A DNA stretch of 64,000 nt, taken from positions 1 to 64,000 of the forward strand of contig CAJQJX010000062.1 in NCBI GenBank assembly GCA_905478795.1, given 5' to 3'. The notes under the pieces were generated by a model. The model made no database searches and was not told the DNA's origin. It saw only the letters and a list, made by a program, of their open reading frames with translations. The translations under genes were made by a program, and so were the position numbers. Positions 31,160-40,193 of this stretch are shown one piece after another; position 1 is the first letter of the stretch, and every line of letters starts with the position of its first letter. Source of the stretch: an uncultured Flavobacteriales bacterium (GTDB taxonomy: Bacteria; Bacteroidota; Bacteroidia; Flavobacteriales_D; Sanyastnellaceae).

Positions 31160-32448
31160 GCTTGATGTGCGGGGAGTTGAACTGAAAAAGTACTGCCTGC
31201 ACCCACTTCACTGGCGCAACTCACCTTGCCGCCGTGGGCACGTACGATGGTGTTCACGTAATGAAGGCCAAGGCCAAACCCCTTGACATCGTGTCTGTTG
31301 CCTGTAGGAACGCGGTGAAACCGTTCAAAAATCTTGGACTGATGTTCCTTTGGAATGCCCATTCCACAGTCTACAATCTTAACGAGCCACATGGGTTGGT
31401 TGCCGGTCACGTAATCCAGGGTCACCGTAATATGGGGAGGAGTGTCTCCCGCATAACGGACTGCGTTGTCAAGCAGGTTGCTGAGCACACCATCGAGGTG
31501 GGTACGGTCCCCCATCATGACAGGGTCTGGGCCCCAAGCTTCTGGCCAACTCGAAGTGTTGATTTGTAGTTGAGTTTGTCCGCCGTTCAACTCAATGGAG
31601 GGGTGGAAGGCTGCGGTTCCAGCTTCTATCCAAGAAACCACACTGAACGCTTCTTTTTGAAGGCCTTGAGCTTGGCCATCGAGGGTGGCAATTTCCATGA
31701 CCTTTTCTACTTGACGCCGCATCCGGCGGTTTTCGGAAAGGATGAGGTCTAAGTACCGGCCCCGTGCTTTGGGATCTGAGCCAACGTCCTCCCGCTGGAG
31801 CAATTGGGCGCCGGACTCTATGGATGCAATGGGGGTCTTGAACTCGTGTGTCATGTTATTGATGAAGTCATCTCGGACTTCCGACAGGCGCTTTTGCCTC
31901 AACACAATCACCACGGTGTATACGAAGGTGCACAAGACCAGAAGCTGCAGCAGGCTCGCAATCAGCCAGCGGTCCAATGACATGATCAAGTCGCTGCGCC
32001 GTTCGGGAAACCGAATGCCGAAATAGTGTCCGTCGCGATCGAATCTCGGAGACGGTCCATTGTCTGTTGGGGCTTGTCCAACGCGACCCCCATAAAGGAT
32101 GCTGTCGCTGAAGCAGTCGTAGATGGCGTACTCAAAATCGGTGCTCAGGGCCGCTCTTTGGAAGCTTTCACGCAGCAATGCCTCCAACAAAAATGGGTGA
32201 AGGGTGTCGTTGAGGTTGGCCACAAAATAATTGGATGACGCCTGTCGCACGGGTTCCACAACTGCGCTGTCTCCCCGCATGGATTGAATGTTTCCGACCA
32301 CCTCTGTCATGGCCGTGACCACCCGGTCGCTAAACTCCCTTTCGCTCAAATCAGCCGCCTGTTGAAGCCACGTTAATTGCAACAATAACGTACCTCCAAT
32401 GGAGATCAGGCCGGTGAGAATGAGGATGCGGATGCGCTGTCTGGACAC
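31156..32448 (-). CDS. Sensor histidine kinase (membrane, HisKA/HATPase)
   Basis: I place the start at the GTG at 32448 (430 residues, VSRQRIRILILTGLISIGG) because an upstream ATG at 32550 would overlap the divergent secreted-protein gene. The layout is a membrane segment, a periplasmic region of about 150 residues without a recognised fold, a second membrane segment (WLIASLLQLLVLCTFVYTVV), the H-box NNMTHEFKTPIASI, and an ATPase domain. The ATPase has the N-box LSNLLDNAVRYA, DCGMGIP and GFGLGLHYV. It phosphorylates the coupled response regulator. The signal is unknown. Confidence 0.9.
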   Translation of the reverse strand: MSRQRIRILILTGLISIGGTLLLQLTWLQQAADLSEREFSDRVVTAMTEVVGNIQSMRGDSAVVEPVRQASSNYFVANLNDTLHPFLLEALLRESFQRAALSTDFEYAIYDCFSDSILYGGRVGQAPTDNGPSPRFDRDGHYFGIRFPERRSDLIMSLDRWLIASLLQLLVLCTFVYTVVIVLRQKRLSEVRDDFINNMTHEFKTPIASIESGAQLLQREDVGSDPKARGRYLDLILSENRRMRRQVEKVMEIATLDGQAQGLQKEAFSVVSWIEAGTAAFHPSIELNGGQTQLQINTSSWPEAWGPDPVMMGDRTHLDGVLSNLLDNAVRYAGDTPPHITVTLDYVTGNQPMWLVKIVDCGMGIPKEHQSKIFERFHRVPTGNRHDVKGFGLGLHYVNTIVRAHGGKVSCASEVGAGSTFSVQLPAHQA

Positions 32449-32531
32449 AGTTGCAAGTTTAGGGGCATTCCCACATCTGTAGTTCTTTTTCAGAGGTGCA
32501 AGAATTGAAGCCGTTGCCTTAGCTTCGAAGC

Positions 32532-33371
32532 ATGGAATGCCTTTGGACACCTTTTAATGCAATTACCCGCAGCAGTTGCGGATTGGCTTTGATGGGAGCT
32601 CTGTTGTTCGGCGCCTGTGTGTCAAATACAGTTCACGCCCAACAAACTCTAGAATTGGGTGGTCTGTATCAAGGCGAGAATCTTCTTGTGGTCAATGACC
32701 CCAGTGCCGATGGCGTTGGATTTTGTTGCTACGAGGTAAGGGTCAATGGCCTTTTGACGGCAGACGCTGTGAACTCTCACGCTTTCGAAGTGGATTTGGG
32801 CGCCCTGGGGTTGACCCTCGGCAAAGGGCTTTCTGTTCGCCTGAAGCACAGAAGCGGTTGTGTACCGAGGGTGCTAAACCCAGAAGTCATCCAGCCCATT
32901 CCCGGTTTTCAGCTGGTCTCTTTCGAAGCGTCCCCGAGCGGTGAAGTATCGTGGGTGACCGCAGACGAGCACGGGCGTATGCCTTTCGTTCTCCAGCAGT
33001 TTAAGTGGGGCAAGTGGGTAGATGTCGTGAGACTCGATGGACGCGGTGGACCGCAGGAGCAGACTTATTCTACGGTCATCCAGCCCACTCAAGGAGAGAA
33101 CCTTTTGCGCTTGACACACCTCGCTCCAGACGGAACTTTGGAGGTCAAAGGCGAGGCGAGGTTTGATGGAGACGTCCCCGAAGTGACCATGTCTTACAGC
33201 GCACGGTCCCAAGTGGTCACGTTTTCTAAGTCAACCCAATACGAGCTTGTCGATGAGTTTGGCACCGTCGTCCTCAGGGGCGTGGGAACCCAAGCAACAT
33301 TGCGCTATCTTTCACGTGGCGATTATTACGTCAATTTCGGCGCTGGGACTGAGGTCCTAAAGAAGCGCTGA
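32532..33371 (+). CDS. Secreted protein of unknown function
   Basis: The 279-residue protein has an export signal (CGLALMGALLFGACVSNTVHAQQ). The chain looks like two beta-sandwich domains: one from TLELGGLYQGENLLVVNDP and one from FQLVSFEASPSGEVSWVTADE. It ends in DYYVNFGAGTEVLKKR, which has some flavour of a T9SS tail (short strand, basic end) but is not a convincing match. It is divergent from the two-component system with a short gap, so it may be a target or the sensed surface component; this is inference. Confidence 0.65.
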   Translation: MECLWTPFNAITRSSCGLALMGALLFGACVSNTVHAQQTLELGGLYQGENLLVVNDPSADGVGFCCYEVRVNGLLTADAVNSHAFEVDLGALGLTLGKGLSVRLKHRSGCVPRVLNPEVIQPIPGFQLVSFEASPSGEVSWVTADEHGRMPFVLQQFKWGKWVDVVRLDGRGGPQEQTYSTVIQPTQGENLLRLTHLAPDGTLEVKGEARFDGDVPEVTMSYSARSQVVTFSKSTQYELVDEFGTVVLRGVGTQATLRYLSRGDYYVNFGAGTEVLKKR

Positions 33372-33411
33372 ATCTGTAAGGAGCCCAATTCCTTGCTGAA
33401 AAGCAGCAAAC

Positions 33412-34059
33412 ATGCCTGAACCCATTGCAACAACCCAACAGGGGTTGACCTATAACAGTCAAAGGCCGGATATCGCGATTCCAGAATATGGACGCGTGGT
33501 ACACGAGCTGGTCGCACACTGTGTCACCATTGAGGACCGCGAAGAGCGCAACAAATGCGCCGCAGCCGTTGTGAGCGTGATGCGCACGCTCGTACCAGGC
33601 TCCAAGGAGATGACGGACCACGAAGAAAAGCTGTGGGGTCACCTGCATGTTATGGCCAACTGGGAGTTGGACATTGATGGCCCGTTTCCACCGCCGGCAA
33701 AGCCTGAGGAGGATCCAGGTCCAGAGCGCTTGACCTACACCCAGATGGGCAAGCGGCCTTCTTTCTATGGAAGGCTCGTAGAGGAACTGATAGAAAAGGC
33801 CAAAGCCATGCCCGAGGGCGAAGAGCGGAATGCTTTGTCGATGATGATCGCCAATTTGCTGAAGCGCCAGTACCTGACTTGGAACAAGGGAGCGGTCGAG
33901 GACCCTCTAATCCGCGCTCAGTTGCGCGAGATGTCGGGTGGAGCCCTCGATGTGCCCGCTGAGGTTGAGTTGGTGTCTTCAAGTGAAATCTTGAAGAGCA
34001 AGCGCAAGACGTCCAACAATTTCCGCAACCGCGGGGGTGGGGGCAAGCGCAAGCGCTAA
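33412..34059 (+). CDS. DUF4290 protein
   Basis: The 215-residue protein has the features of the Bacteroidota-specific DUF4290 family: LTYNSQRPDIAIPEYGRVVH, ERNKCAAAVVSVM, LWGHLHVMANWELDIDGP, and a basic glycine-rich tail (RNRGGGGKRKR). Its function is not known. The gene typically precedes murA in this phylum, as here, and the basic tail hints at nucleic-acid or membrane contact. Confidence 0.85.
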   Translation: MPEPIATTQQGLTYNSQRPDIAIPEYGRVVHELVAHCVTIEDREERNKCAAAVVSVMRTLVPGSKEMTDHEEKLWGHLHVMANWELDIDGPFPPPAKPEEDPGPERLTYTQMGKRPSFYGRLVEELIEKAKAMPEGEERNALSMMIANLLKRQYLTWNKGAVEDPLIRAQLREMSGGALDVPAEVELVSSSEILKSKRKTSNNFRNRGGGGKRKR

Positions 34060-34166
34060 CCTGATCTTCTAGATAAGGTACAGGTTGCCTTGTCGAAAAC
34101 AACTGTGATGGTTCCTCGGACCGATGGTGGTGTGGCCCAAATTGAACGCCAAACCAACCAACAGTC

Positions 34167-35480
34167 ATGGGCACTTTCGTTATCGAAGGGGGACACCCCC
34201 TCAATGGATCCATTACCCCTCAGGGCGCCAAGAATGAGGCGCTGCAAGTGGTGTGCGCCGTATTGCTCACTTCTGAGCCTGTCACCATTTCCAATTTGCC
34301 AGACATCGTCGACGTCAACAGGTTGATTGACCTGTTGTCAGCCATGGGCGTGAAGGTTGAAAAGGTGGATGCCGGGACGTTTAAGTTTCAGGCAGATGAT
34401 GTGGACCTCGGTTACCTCGAAAGCCCTGATTTCCGGCAAAAAGGTGGTGGGTTGAGGGGAAGTGTGATGATCATGGGGCCCCTGCTCTCCCGTTTTGGAA
34501 AGGGGTATATCCCCAAGCCTGGAGGCGACAAAATTGGCCGCCGCCGCATGGATACACACTTCATCGGTTTTGAGAATTTAGGGGCCAAATTCCGTTACGA
34601 TGCTGGGGAGACTTTTTACAGGGCAGAGGCGCCTGACGGGCTGAAAGGCACCGATATGTTGCTCGATGAAGCGTCGGTAACAGGCACGGCAAACATTGTA
34701 ATGGCAGCTGCTTTGGCCAAAGGGACAACGACCATCTACAACGCGGCTTGCGAGCCTTACTTGCAGCAGTTGTGTAAGATGATCAACCGCATGGGGGGCA
34801 AGATTTCTGGCGTGGGTTCAAACCTTCTGACCATTGAAGGCGTCGATTCACTCGGGGGTTGTGAGCACCGCTGTCTGCCCGACATGATTGAGATCGGCAG
34901 CTTTATTGGAATGGCAGCCATGACCCGCGGGGAAGTCACCATTAAGGATGTCAGTTGGGATGACCTTGGACAGATCCCACGGGTTTTTGAGCGGATGGGC
35001 ATTGGGATCGAGCGCAGGGGAAACGATCTCCACGTTCCTTCACAAGACCACTATGAGATCGACACCTTCATCGATGGCTCCATCTTGACTGTAGCCGATG
35101 CGCCCTGGCCTGGATTTACTCCAGACTTGCTGTCCATCTTGTTGGTTACGGCCACACAAGCCAGGGGCAGTGTCCTTGTGCATCAAAAGATGTTCGAGAG
35201 CCGCTTGTTCTTCGTGGACAAGCTCATCGACATGGGTGCGCAAATCATTTTGTGCGATCCCCACCGCGCCACGGTGATCGGATTGGGTCACAAAACCCCA
35301 TTGCGTGGGGTGACCATGACGTCGCCAGATATTCGGGCCGGGGTGTCACTCCTCATTGCTGCCCTCTCCGCTGAAGGGCGCTCGACCATTCACAACATCG
35401 GTCAAATCGACAGGGGTTACCAATACATAGAACACCGGTTGCGCGCTTTGGGTGCTCATATAGAACGTTTGGCAGACTGA
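34167..35480 (+). CDS. murA: UDP-N-acetylglucosamine 1-carboxyvinyltransferase MurA (Asp form)
   Basis: The 437-residue protein has GAKNEALQV near the N-terminus, the PGGDKIGRRRMDTH active loop, and FIDGSILTVADAPWPGFTPDLL. It transfers enolpyruvate from PEP to UDP-GlcNAc, the first committed step of peptidoglycan. The catalytic-loop Cys of E. coli (Cys115) is replaced by Asp (residue 121 here). Cys-to-Asp MurA enzymes are active and resist fosfomycin, which alkylates that Cys. The start at 34167 follows a 107-base gap from DUF4290. Confidence 0.96.
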   Translation: MGTFVIEGGHPLNGSITPQGAKNEALQVVCAVLLTSEPVTISNLPDIVDVNRLIDLLSAMGVKVEKVDAGTFKFQADDVDLGYLESPDFRQKGGGLRGSVMIMGPLLSRFGKGYIPKPGGDKIGRRRMDTHFIGFENLGAKFRYDAGETFYRAEAPDGLKGTDMLLDEASVTGTANIVMAAALAKGTTTIYNAACEPYLQQLCKMINRMGGKISGVGSNLLTIEGVDSLGGCEHRCLPDMIEIGSFIGMAAMTRGEVTIKDVSWDDLGQIPRVFERMGIGIERRGNDLHVPSQDHYEIDTFIDGSILTVADAPWPGFTPDLLSILLVTATQARGSVLVHQKMFESRLFFVDKLIDMGAQIILCDPHRATVIGLGHKTPLRGVTMTSPDIRAGVSLLIAALSAEGRSTIHNIGQIDRGYQYIEHRLRALGAHIERLAD

Positions 35481-35522
35481 ACACAGTAAACCCCGCGTTC
35501 CCTCCATAACTTTATAGATAAC

Positions 35523-36062
35523 ATGTTGTCCTTACGCCCTTCTCTTTCCTGTGTCGCCTTGATGGCGGCGATCATGGTCACCGCTTCTACATCCGCTCAG
35601 GATCCGCGCATCGGCACTGCCGTTGGGGACCTTGCGCCAGAGTTGGTGCTCCAGTCGTTGGAAGGAAAAGAAATCAAACTCAGTGACCTCCGAGGTCAGC
35701 TCGTGCTCATCGATTTCTGGGCCAGTTGGTGCGGCCCCTGTCGCCGCGAGAATCCCAACGTGGTCAATGCGTACAAGAAGTACCGCAAGTCTAAGTTTAA
35801 GTCTGCAGAGGGCTTTGCCATTGCCAGCGTGTCGTTGGACCGTAAGCAGGAAAGCTGGGAGCGCGCTGTGAAGCAAGACCAGCTCGACTGGGATTGGCAC
35901 GGCAGCGACCTCGCGGGTTGGGAAAGCGAAGCGGCGGCACTCTACGGAGTCAGCAGCATTCCAATGAGCTTTCTCGTCGACGAGAATGGAATCATTCTTG
36001 CCAAGAATTTGCGCGGCATGGAGCTGCATATCCAAATCGACCAGCACGTCGAGCGACTCTGA
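35523..36062 (+). CDS. TlpA/ResA-like secreted thioredoxin
   Basis: The 179-residue protein has an export signal (LSCVALMAAIMVTASTSAQ) and a thioredoxin fold with redox motif WASWCGPCRRENP, the cis-Pro loop in SSIPMSFLVDENG, and a TlpA-type insertion. It probably works in the periplasm as a disulfide oxidoreductase, for example on extracytoplasmic proteins or cytochrome maturation. TlpA homologues in this phylum often lack defined partners, so the substrate is open. Confidence 0.9.
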   Translation: MLSLRPSLSCVALMAAIMVTASTSAQDPRIGTAVGDLAPELVLQSLEGKEIKLSDLRGQLVLIDFWASWCGPCRRENPNVVNAYKKYRKSKFKSAEGFAIASVSLDRKQESWERAVKQDQLDWDWHGSDLAGWESEAAALYGVSSIPMSFLVDENGIILAKNLRGMELHIQIDQHVERL

Positions 36063-36125
36063 CAGGAATGGCAGGTGCATGCCTGTCGCCCTGACAGCTT
36101 TTACTTTTGCCTGACACGATGTCGG
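36060..36125. promoter_or_regulatory. grpE-dnaJ promoter with clustered TGACA/TGTC half-sites
   Basis: TACTTTTG at 36102-36109 matches the TAnnTTTG -7 box; no clear -33 partner is seen. Around it TGACAG (36060), TGTCGCCCTGACAG (from 36084) and TGACACGATGTC (from 36112) form several GACA/TGTC dyads within 66 bases. They look like binding sites of a dimeric stress regulator. The promoter lies between the thioredoxin stop and grpE. Confidence 0.4.
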
Positions 36126-36177
36126 TCGCCGTGGGCGTGGCACGTGGATTGCGTTGGGCCATTGAAAGAACAGCTCC

Positions 36178-36780
36178 ATGATCCAGCAACCGAAGAACGA
36201 GGAAGAGTCCGTGCATGCAGGAGATCCTGCGGGCCATGCCCAAGACACCGAAACGGGTGCAACGGCGGGCGACAGCCAGGAACAAGAGCAGGAGGCGGCA
36301 GGAGCTGACTCCTCAACGTCCGAAGCCGAGGGCAGTGAGCCATCGGAGAACGGAGAAGATCCCGCTGTTTGGCGCGACAAGTATCTGCGTCTTTATGCCG
36401 AGTTCGACAATTTCAGGAAGCGCACCATGCGCGAACGGGGAGAGCTTGTGCGCAGCGCAGGCCGCGAGGTGACAGAGTCCTTGCTGCCGGTTCTGGACGA
36501 CTTTGAGCGCGCTATGGCGGCATCCGAGGGTCAGGATTTAGAACAAATGCGCGAAGGCTATCTGCTGATTGGCCAGAAAATGCGGGGCATTTTGGAAGCC
36601 CGTGGTTTGGAGCGCATGGAGGCCAAAGGGGCCGAATTTGATACAGACTTGCACGAGGCCATCACCCAGATCCCGGCACCTGAACCTCAGATGAAGGGCA
36701 AGGTGGTCGACGTGGTTGAGCCAGGATACAAACTTCACGACACCGTACTCCGCTTCGCCAAGGTGGTGGTGGGCAACTGA
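36178..36780 (+). CDS. grpE: GrpE nucleotide exchange factor
   Basis: The 200-residue protein has a long acidic low-complexity N-terminus (about 1-65), then the GrpE core DKYLRLYAEFDNFRKRTMRER, VLDDFERAM, and the C-terminal beta domain (DVVEPGYKLHDTVLRFAKVVV). It releases ADP from DnaK. dnaJ follows nine bases after its stop; dnaK is not in this window. Confidence 0.96.
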   Translation: MIQQPKNEEESVHAGDPAGHAQDTETGATAGDSQEQEQEAAGADSSTSEAEGSEPSENGEDPAVWRDKYLRLYAEFDNFRKRTMRERGELVRSAGREVTESLLPVLDDFERAMAASEGQDLEQMREGYLLIGQKMRGILEARGLERMEAKGAEFDTDLHEAITQIPAPEPQMKGKVVDVVEPGYKLHDTVLRFAKVVVGN

Positions 36781-36789
36781 TCGAACATC

Positions 36790-37899
36790 ATGTCGAAGCG
36801 CGACTTTTACGAAATCCTTGGCGTTGACCGGGGGGCCTCGGAGGCCGACATCAAGAAGGCCTACCGAAAGCTGGCCATCAAATTTCACCCCGACAAGAAC
36901 CCGGACGACAGCTCGGCTGAAGCGCGCTTTAAGGAGGCTGCAGAAGCCTATGAAGTTCTGAGTGACCAAAACAAACGCGCCAAGTATGACCGTTTTGGAC
37001 ATGCAGGAGTGGGGGGCGCTGCAGGGGGCGGTCCCGGCGGCATGAACATGGACGACATCTTCAGCCAGTTCGGAGACATCTTCGGAGGTGGATTTGGAGA
37101 TGCGTTTGGCGGAGGGAGCCGCGGTCCGCGCCGCACCAAGGGCTCTAACCTGCGCATTAAGGTGCAACTCACCCTTGAAGAGATTGCCGAAGGCGTGACC
37201 AAAAAGGTCAAAGTTTTCCGACTGGTTCAAGCCGAGGGTGTCGAATACGACACCTGCAAGACCTGCGGAGGCTCAGGGCAGGTTCGCCGTGTGACCAACA
37301 CCATACTGGGCCAAATGCAGACAGCTTCGACTTGCCCAGGTTGCGGCGGTTTGGGCAAGGGTGTCACGTCCAAACCCAAAGACGCAGATGAGCACGGCCT
37401 GCGCCGAGAAGAGTCCATCGTGGACATTGAGATTCCGGCCGGTGTAGAGGATGGCATGCAGCTCAACCTTCGCGGGAAAGGCAATGCAGCCCCTGCCGGC
37501 GGAATCCCTGGCGACATGCATGTCCAAATCCGGGAGCTCGATCACGATCAGTTTACCCGCAACGGCAAAAACCTCCACCTCGACCACCACCTCTCGTTTA
37601 TTGAAGCGACGCTTGGAGCCGGGGTAGAGATTCCTTTGCTCAGTGGAAAGGCGAAAATCAAAGTGGAGCCAGGCACCCAAGGAGGGAAGATTGTCCGACT
37701 CAAGGGAAAAGGCATGCCTTCAGTGGACAGCTACGGACGCGGAGACTTGCTGGTCAATCTCAACGTTTGGACACCACAAGAATTGACAGCCGAAGAGCGT
37801 TCAACTTTGGAAAGTTGGAGAGAAGCTCCGAATTTCCAACCGGCTCCAGACCCCAGAGAAAAAGGATTTTTTGATCGGGTAAGGGACATGTTCAGCTAA
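36790..37899 (+). CDS. dnaJ: Chaperone protein DnaJ (two-zinc-motif Bacteroidota form)
   Basis: The 369-residue protein has the J domain with HPD (FHPDKNPDD), a Gly-rich stretch with [15 protein letters not shown], and a zinc region with only two CxxCxGxG-type motifs (CKTCGGSG and CPGCGGLG) instead of four. The C-terminal client-binding domains follow ([22 protein letters not shown]). The reduced zinc region is usual in Bacteroidota, so zinc binding with half the ligands, perhaps across a dimer, is implied. It works with DnaK and GrpE in protein folding. Confidence 0.95.
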   Translation: MSKRDFYEILGVDRGASEADIKKAYRKLAIKFHPDKNPDDSSAEARFKEAAEAYEVLSDQNKRAKYDRFGHAGVGGAAGGGPGGMNMDDIFSQFGDIFGGGFGDAFGGGSRGPRRTKGSNLRIKVQLTLEEIAEGVTKKVKVFRLVQAEGVEYDTCKTCGGSGQVRRVTNTILGQMQTASTCPGCGGLGKGVTSKPKDADEHGLRREESIVDIEIPAGVEDGMQLNLRGKGNAAPAGGIPGDMHVQIRELDHDQFTRNGKNLHLDHHLSFIEATLGAGVEIPLLSGKAKIKVEPGTQGGKIVRLKGKGMPSVDSYGRGDLLVNLNVWTPQELTAEERSTLESWREAPNFQPAPDPREKGFFDRVRDMFS

Positions 37900-37902
37900 T
37901 CC

Positions 37903-38847
37903 ATGACCACAGCCCTTTCGATAGCACAACTTGAGAAGTCCTATGGGACGCAGCGTGTTTTGAATGGGGTTTCTTTCGACGTTCCTCAGGGTTCCATCGT
38001 GGGATTACTCGGCCCCAACGGTGCGGGAAAGTCCACGCTGATCCGCAGCATTATGGGCATTGTGGAACCAGATGCTGGCCACATTCACCTTGAAGGGCAG
38101 CCCTGGAGTCGGGAGGCGGTGCGTGGCATCGGTTACCTTCCGGAAGAACGGGGGCTGTACAAGGACATGCGCGTGGGCGAACAGGCGGTTTACTTTGCCC
38201 GGCTCAAAGGCATGGCCAAGGCCGATGCCGTTCACGCACTGCGGCTGTGGTTCGAGAAGCTGGAAGTAGAAGGTTGGTGGGACAAAAAAGTGTCGGACAT
38301 CTCCAAGGGGATGGCCCAGAAAATCCAATTCATTTGCACGGTGGTGCACAATCCGGGGCTGTTGATCCTCGACGAGCCCCTCAGCGGTTTTGACCCCATC
38401 AATGCCCGCAGCATCATCGACGCAGTGCGGTCTTTGGCTTCAGAAGGAACGTCCATCTTGCTCTCTACCCACGATATGCCCAGTGTGGAGCGACTTTGCG
38501 ATGAAGTCGTCATGTTGGACCGCGGAAAGGTTGTGCTCTCTGGAGGTGCCAATGCCCTGCGCGAAGAGGGCTGGTCGGGACAGCAAGATGTGGTTTTCAA
38601 AGGCAATCACATCGCATTTACGAATGCATTGGGTGCGCTGGGCCACCTGGATAGCATTTCGGAAGAGGCTGCTGGCGGTCAGCACCGCGCCCATGTGAGG
38701 TTGCGTGAAGGCGTGCCTCCGAGCCAGCTTTTACAGGCATTGAGTGGGGCCGTTGAAGTCAGTGAATTTGTCAAGATTCGCCCCACCATGGAATCCTTAT
38801 TTATCCAAGCTGTAGACCGCACTGCAGTGGAATCTTCTGAGGTATGA
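37903..38847 (+). CDS. ABC transporter ATP-binding protein (NatA-like)
   Basis: The 314-residue protein has Walker A GPNGAGKST, signature VSDISKGMAQKIQ (a variant of LSGGQ), Walker B LLILDEPLSGFDP, and STHDMPSVERLCDEV. A C-terminal DUF4162-like extension is present, as in the NatA/drug- or Na-exporter group. The permease starts at its stop (ATGA overlap at 38844), so the two form one exporter. The substrate is unknown. Confidence 0.93.
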   Translation: MTTALSIAQLEKSYGTQRVLNGVSFDVPQGSIVGLLGPNGAGKSTLIRSIMGIVEPDAGHIHLEGQPWSREAVRGIGYLPEERGLYKDMRVGEQAVYFARLKGMAKADAVHALRLWFEKLEVEGWWDKKVSDISKGMAQKIQFICTVVHNPGLLILDEPLSGFDPINARSIIDAVRSLASEGTSILLSTHDMPSVERLCDEVVMLDRGKVVLSGGANALREEGWSGQQDVVFKGNHIAFTNALGALGHLDSISEEAAGGQHRAHVRLREGVPPSQLLQALSGAVEVSEFVKIRPTMESLFIQAVDRTAVESSEV

Positions 38848-40193
38848 TGCGGAGTGGTTTGATCGGGGCGGTCATCGCCAGAGAGTGGCGCACCAGGGTG
38901 TTCAAGCGCAGCTTCTTGATCGGTACGCTGCTCATGCCATTCCTTGCTGTTGGATTGTTGGCGGGCACAATACTGCTCACCCAAGCGACAGATACCACCA
39001 ATGTGGTACTGGTCGAGGATGCACCTGGGCTCATCTCACGCATCGACCAGGCAAGTGGCCAGCTTGTGCCGCTATGCCCTGGGTGCTTTCCAGAACGAGA
39101 CAAACTTTCATACCGGTTTACCCGGGAGGCCCCTGCGGACAGCATTTGGCTCGAAGAAGGCTATACCGTGTTGGTCGAATACGATGGTTCGGTCCTCCAG
39201 AACCGGGCGGGTTATCTGGTATATGACAAGTCGCCAGGCAGCGCGGCCAAGCGCAACATCGAACGCGATTTGAGCAAAGCGATGGAGCATGCGCGTGTTT
39301 TGGAAAGCACGGAACTGGATTGGCAGGCGTATCAGCGGCTCAAGTTCGAGCTCAAGTTGATTGACCGCGAAGCCAATGACGACGGTGCGCGATTGGACGG
39401 CGGTGGTGAGGAGATCAGGGGCTCCATCGGATTTTTGTTCAGCGCATTGTTGTTCTTGGTACTGGCCGTTTATGGTGGCATGATCCTTCGAAGTGTGGTG
39501 GAGGAAAAGTCCAATCGGGTGGTTGAAGTCCTGATTTCAGCGGTGCGACCAGAGGAACTGCTGCTGGGAAAGGTCATCGGCATGGGCGCTGTAGCGTTGA
39601 CCCAGCTCGTGGCCTGGTCCGTCTTGTCTACGTTGGCGTTTTCGGCGTTCCAATTTGCTTTTGACAGCGGTGCTTTGGGGTCTACCATCCCCGGTCAAGG
39701 CGAGGTCCCTACCGACTTGCTGACCGCTATGGCTGAAAACGACCTCACCGCCATTTTGCTGGACATCAATTGGGGCTTAATGGTCATTTCTACCATCGGC
39801 TACTTCATCGGTGGCTACTTGCTGTATGGCAGCATTTATGCAGCAGTTGGAGGGTCTGTGCAATCTGAACAGGAGGGCCAAGCCATGGTGGTTCCCGTCA
39901 TCATGCCCCTCATGTTTGCCTACATCGTTGGAAGCGGGGCCATTGCGAATCCAGAAATGGGGGCATTGACTTGGCTCAGTTGGTTTCCATTGACGTCGCC
40001 CGTGATCATGCTGGTCCGCGTAGCGGTAGGTGTGGCGTGGTGGGAAGTGGCATTGTCCTGGGCGCTGCTTATGGTGAGCGCGCGCCTGGTTTTGGCTTTG
40101 GCAGGCCGTGCATACCGTCACGGGGTCTTGCACACAGGGAAGTCCTCGGGTTGGTCCTTGTTGTTCCAATGGATCCGGGGCCATGGAAGCTGA
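38844..40193 (+). CDS. ABC transporter permease (NatB/ABC-2 type)
   Basis: The 449-residue protein has an N-terminal membrane helix (FLAVGLLAGTILLTQATD), a large external domain (about 50-190), and a C-terminal bundle of about five membrane helices. It has the ABC-2 pattern SNRVVEVLISAVRPEELLLGKVIGMGAV. It pairs with the ATPase upstream. The overall plan matches Na+ efflux NatB proteins, but the cargo could be a lipid, drug or ion. Confidence 0.9.
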   Translation: MMRSGLIGAVIAREWRTRVFKRSFLIGTLLMPFLAVGLLAGTILLTQATDTTNVVLVEDAPGLISRIDQASGQLVPLCPGCFPERDKLSYRFTREAPADSIWLEEGYTVLVEYDGSVLQNRAGYLVYDKSPGSAAKRNIERDLSKAMEHARVLESTELDWQAYQRLKFELKLIDREANDDGARLDGGGEEIRGSIGFLFSALLFLVLAVYGGMILRSVVEEKSNRVVEVLISAVRPEELLLGKVIGMGAVALTQLVAWSVLSTLAFSAFQFAFDSGALGSTIPGQGEVPTDLLTAMAENDLTAILLDINWGLMVISTIGYFIGGYLLYGSIYAAVGGSVQSEQEGQAMVVPVIMPLMFAYIVGSGAIANPEMGALTWLSWFPLTSPVIMLVRVAVGVAWWEVALSWALLMVSARLVLALAGRAYRHGVLHTGKSSGWSLLFQWIRGHGS

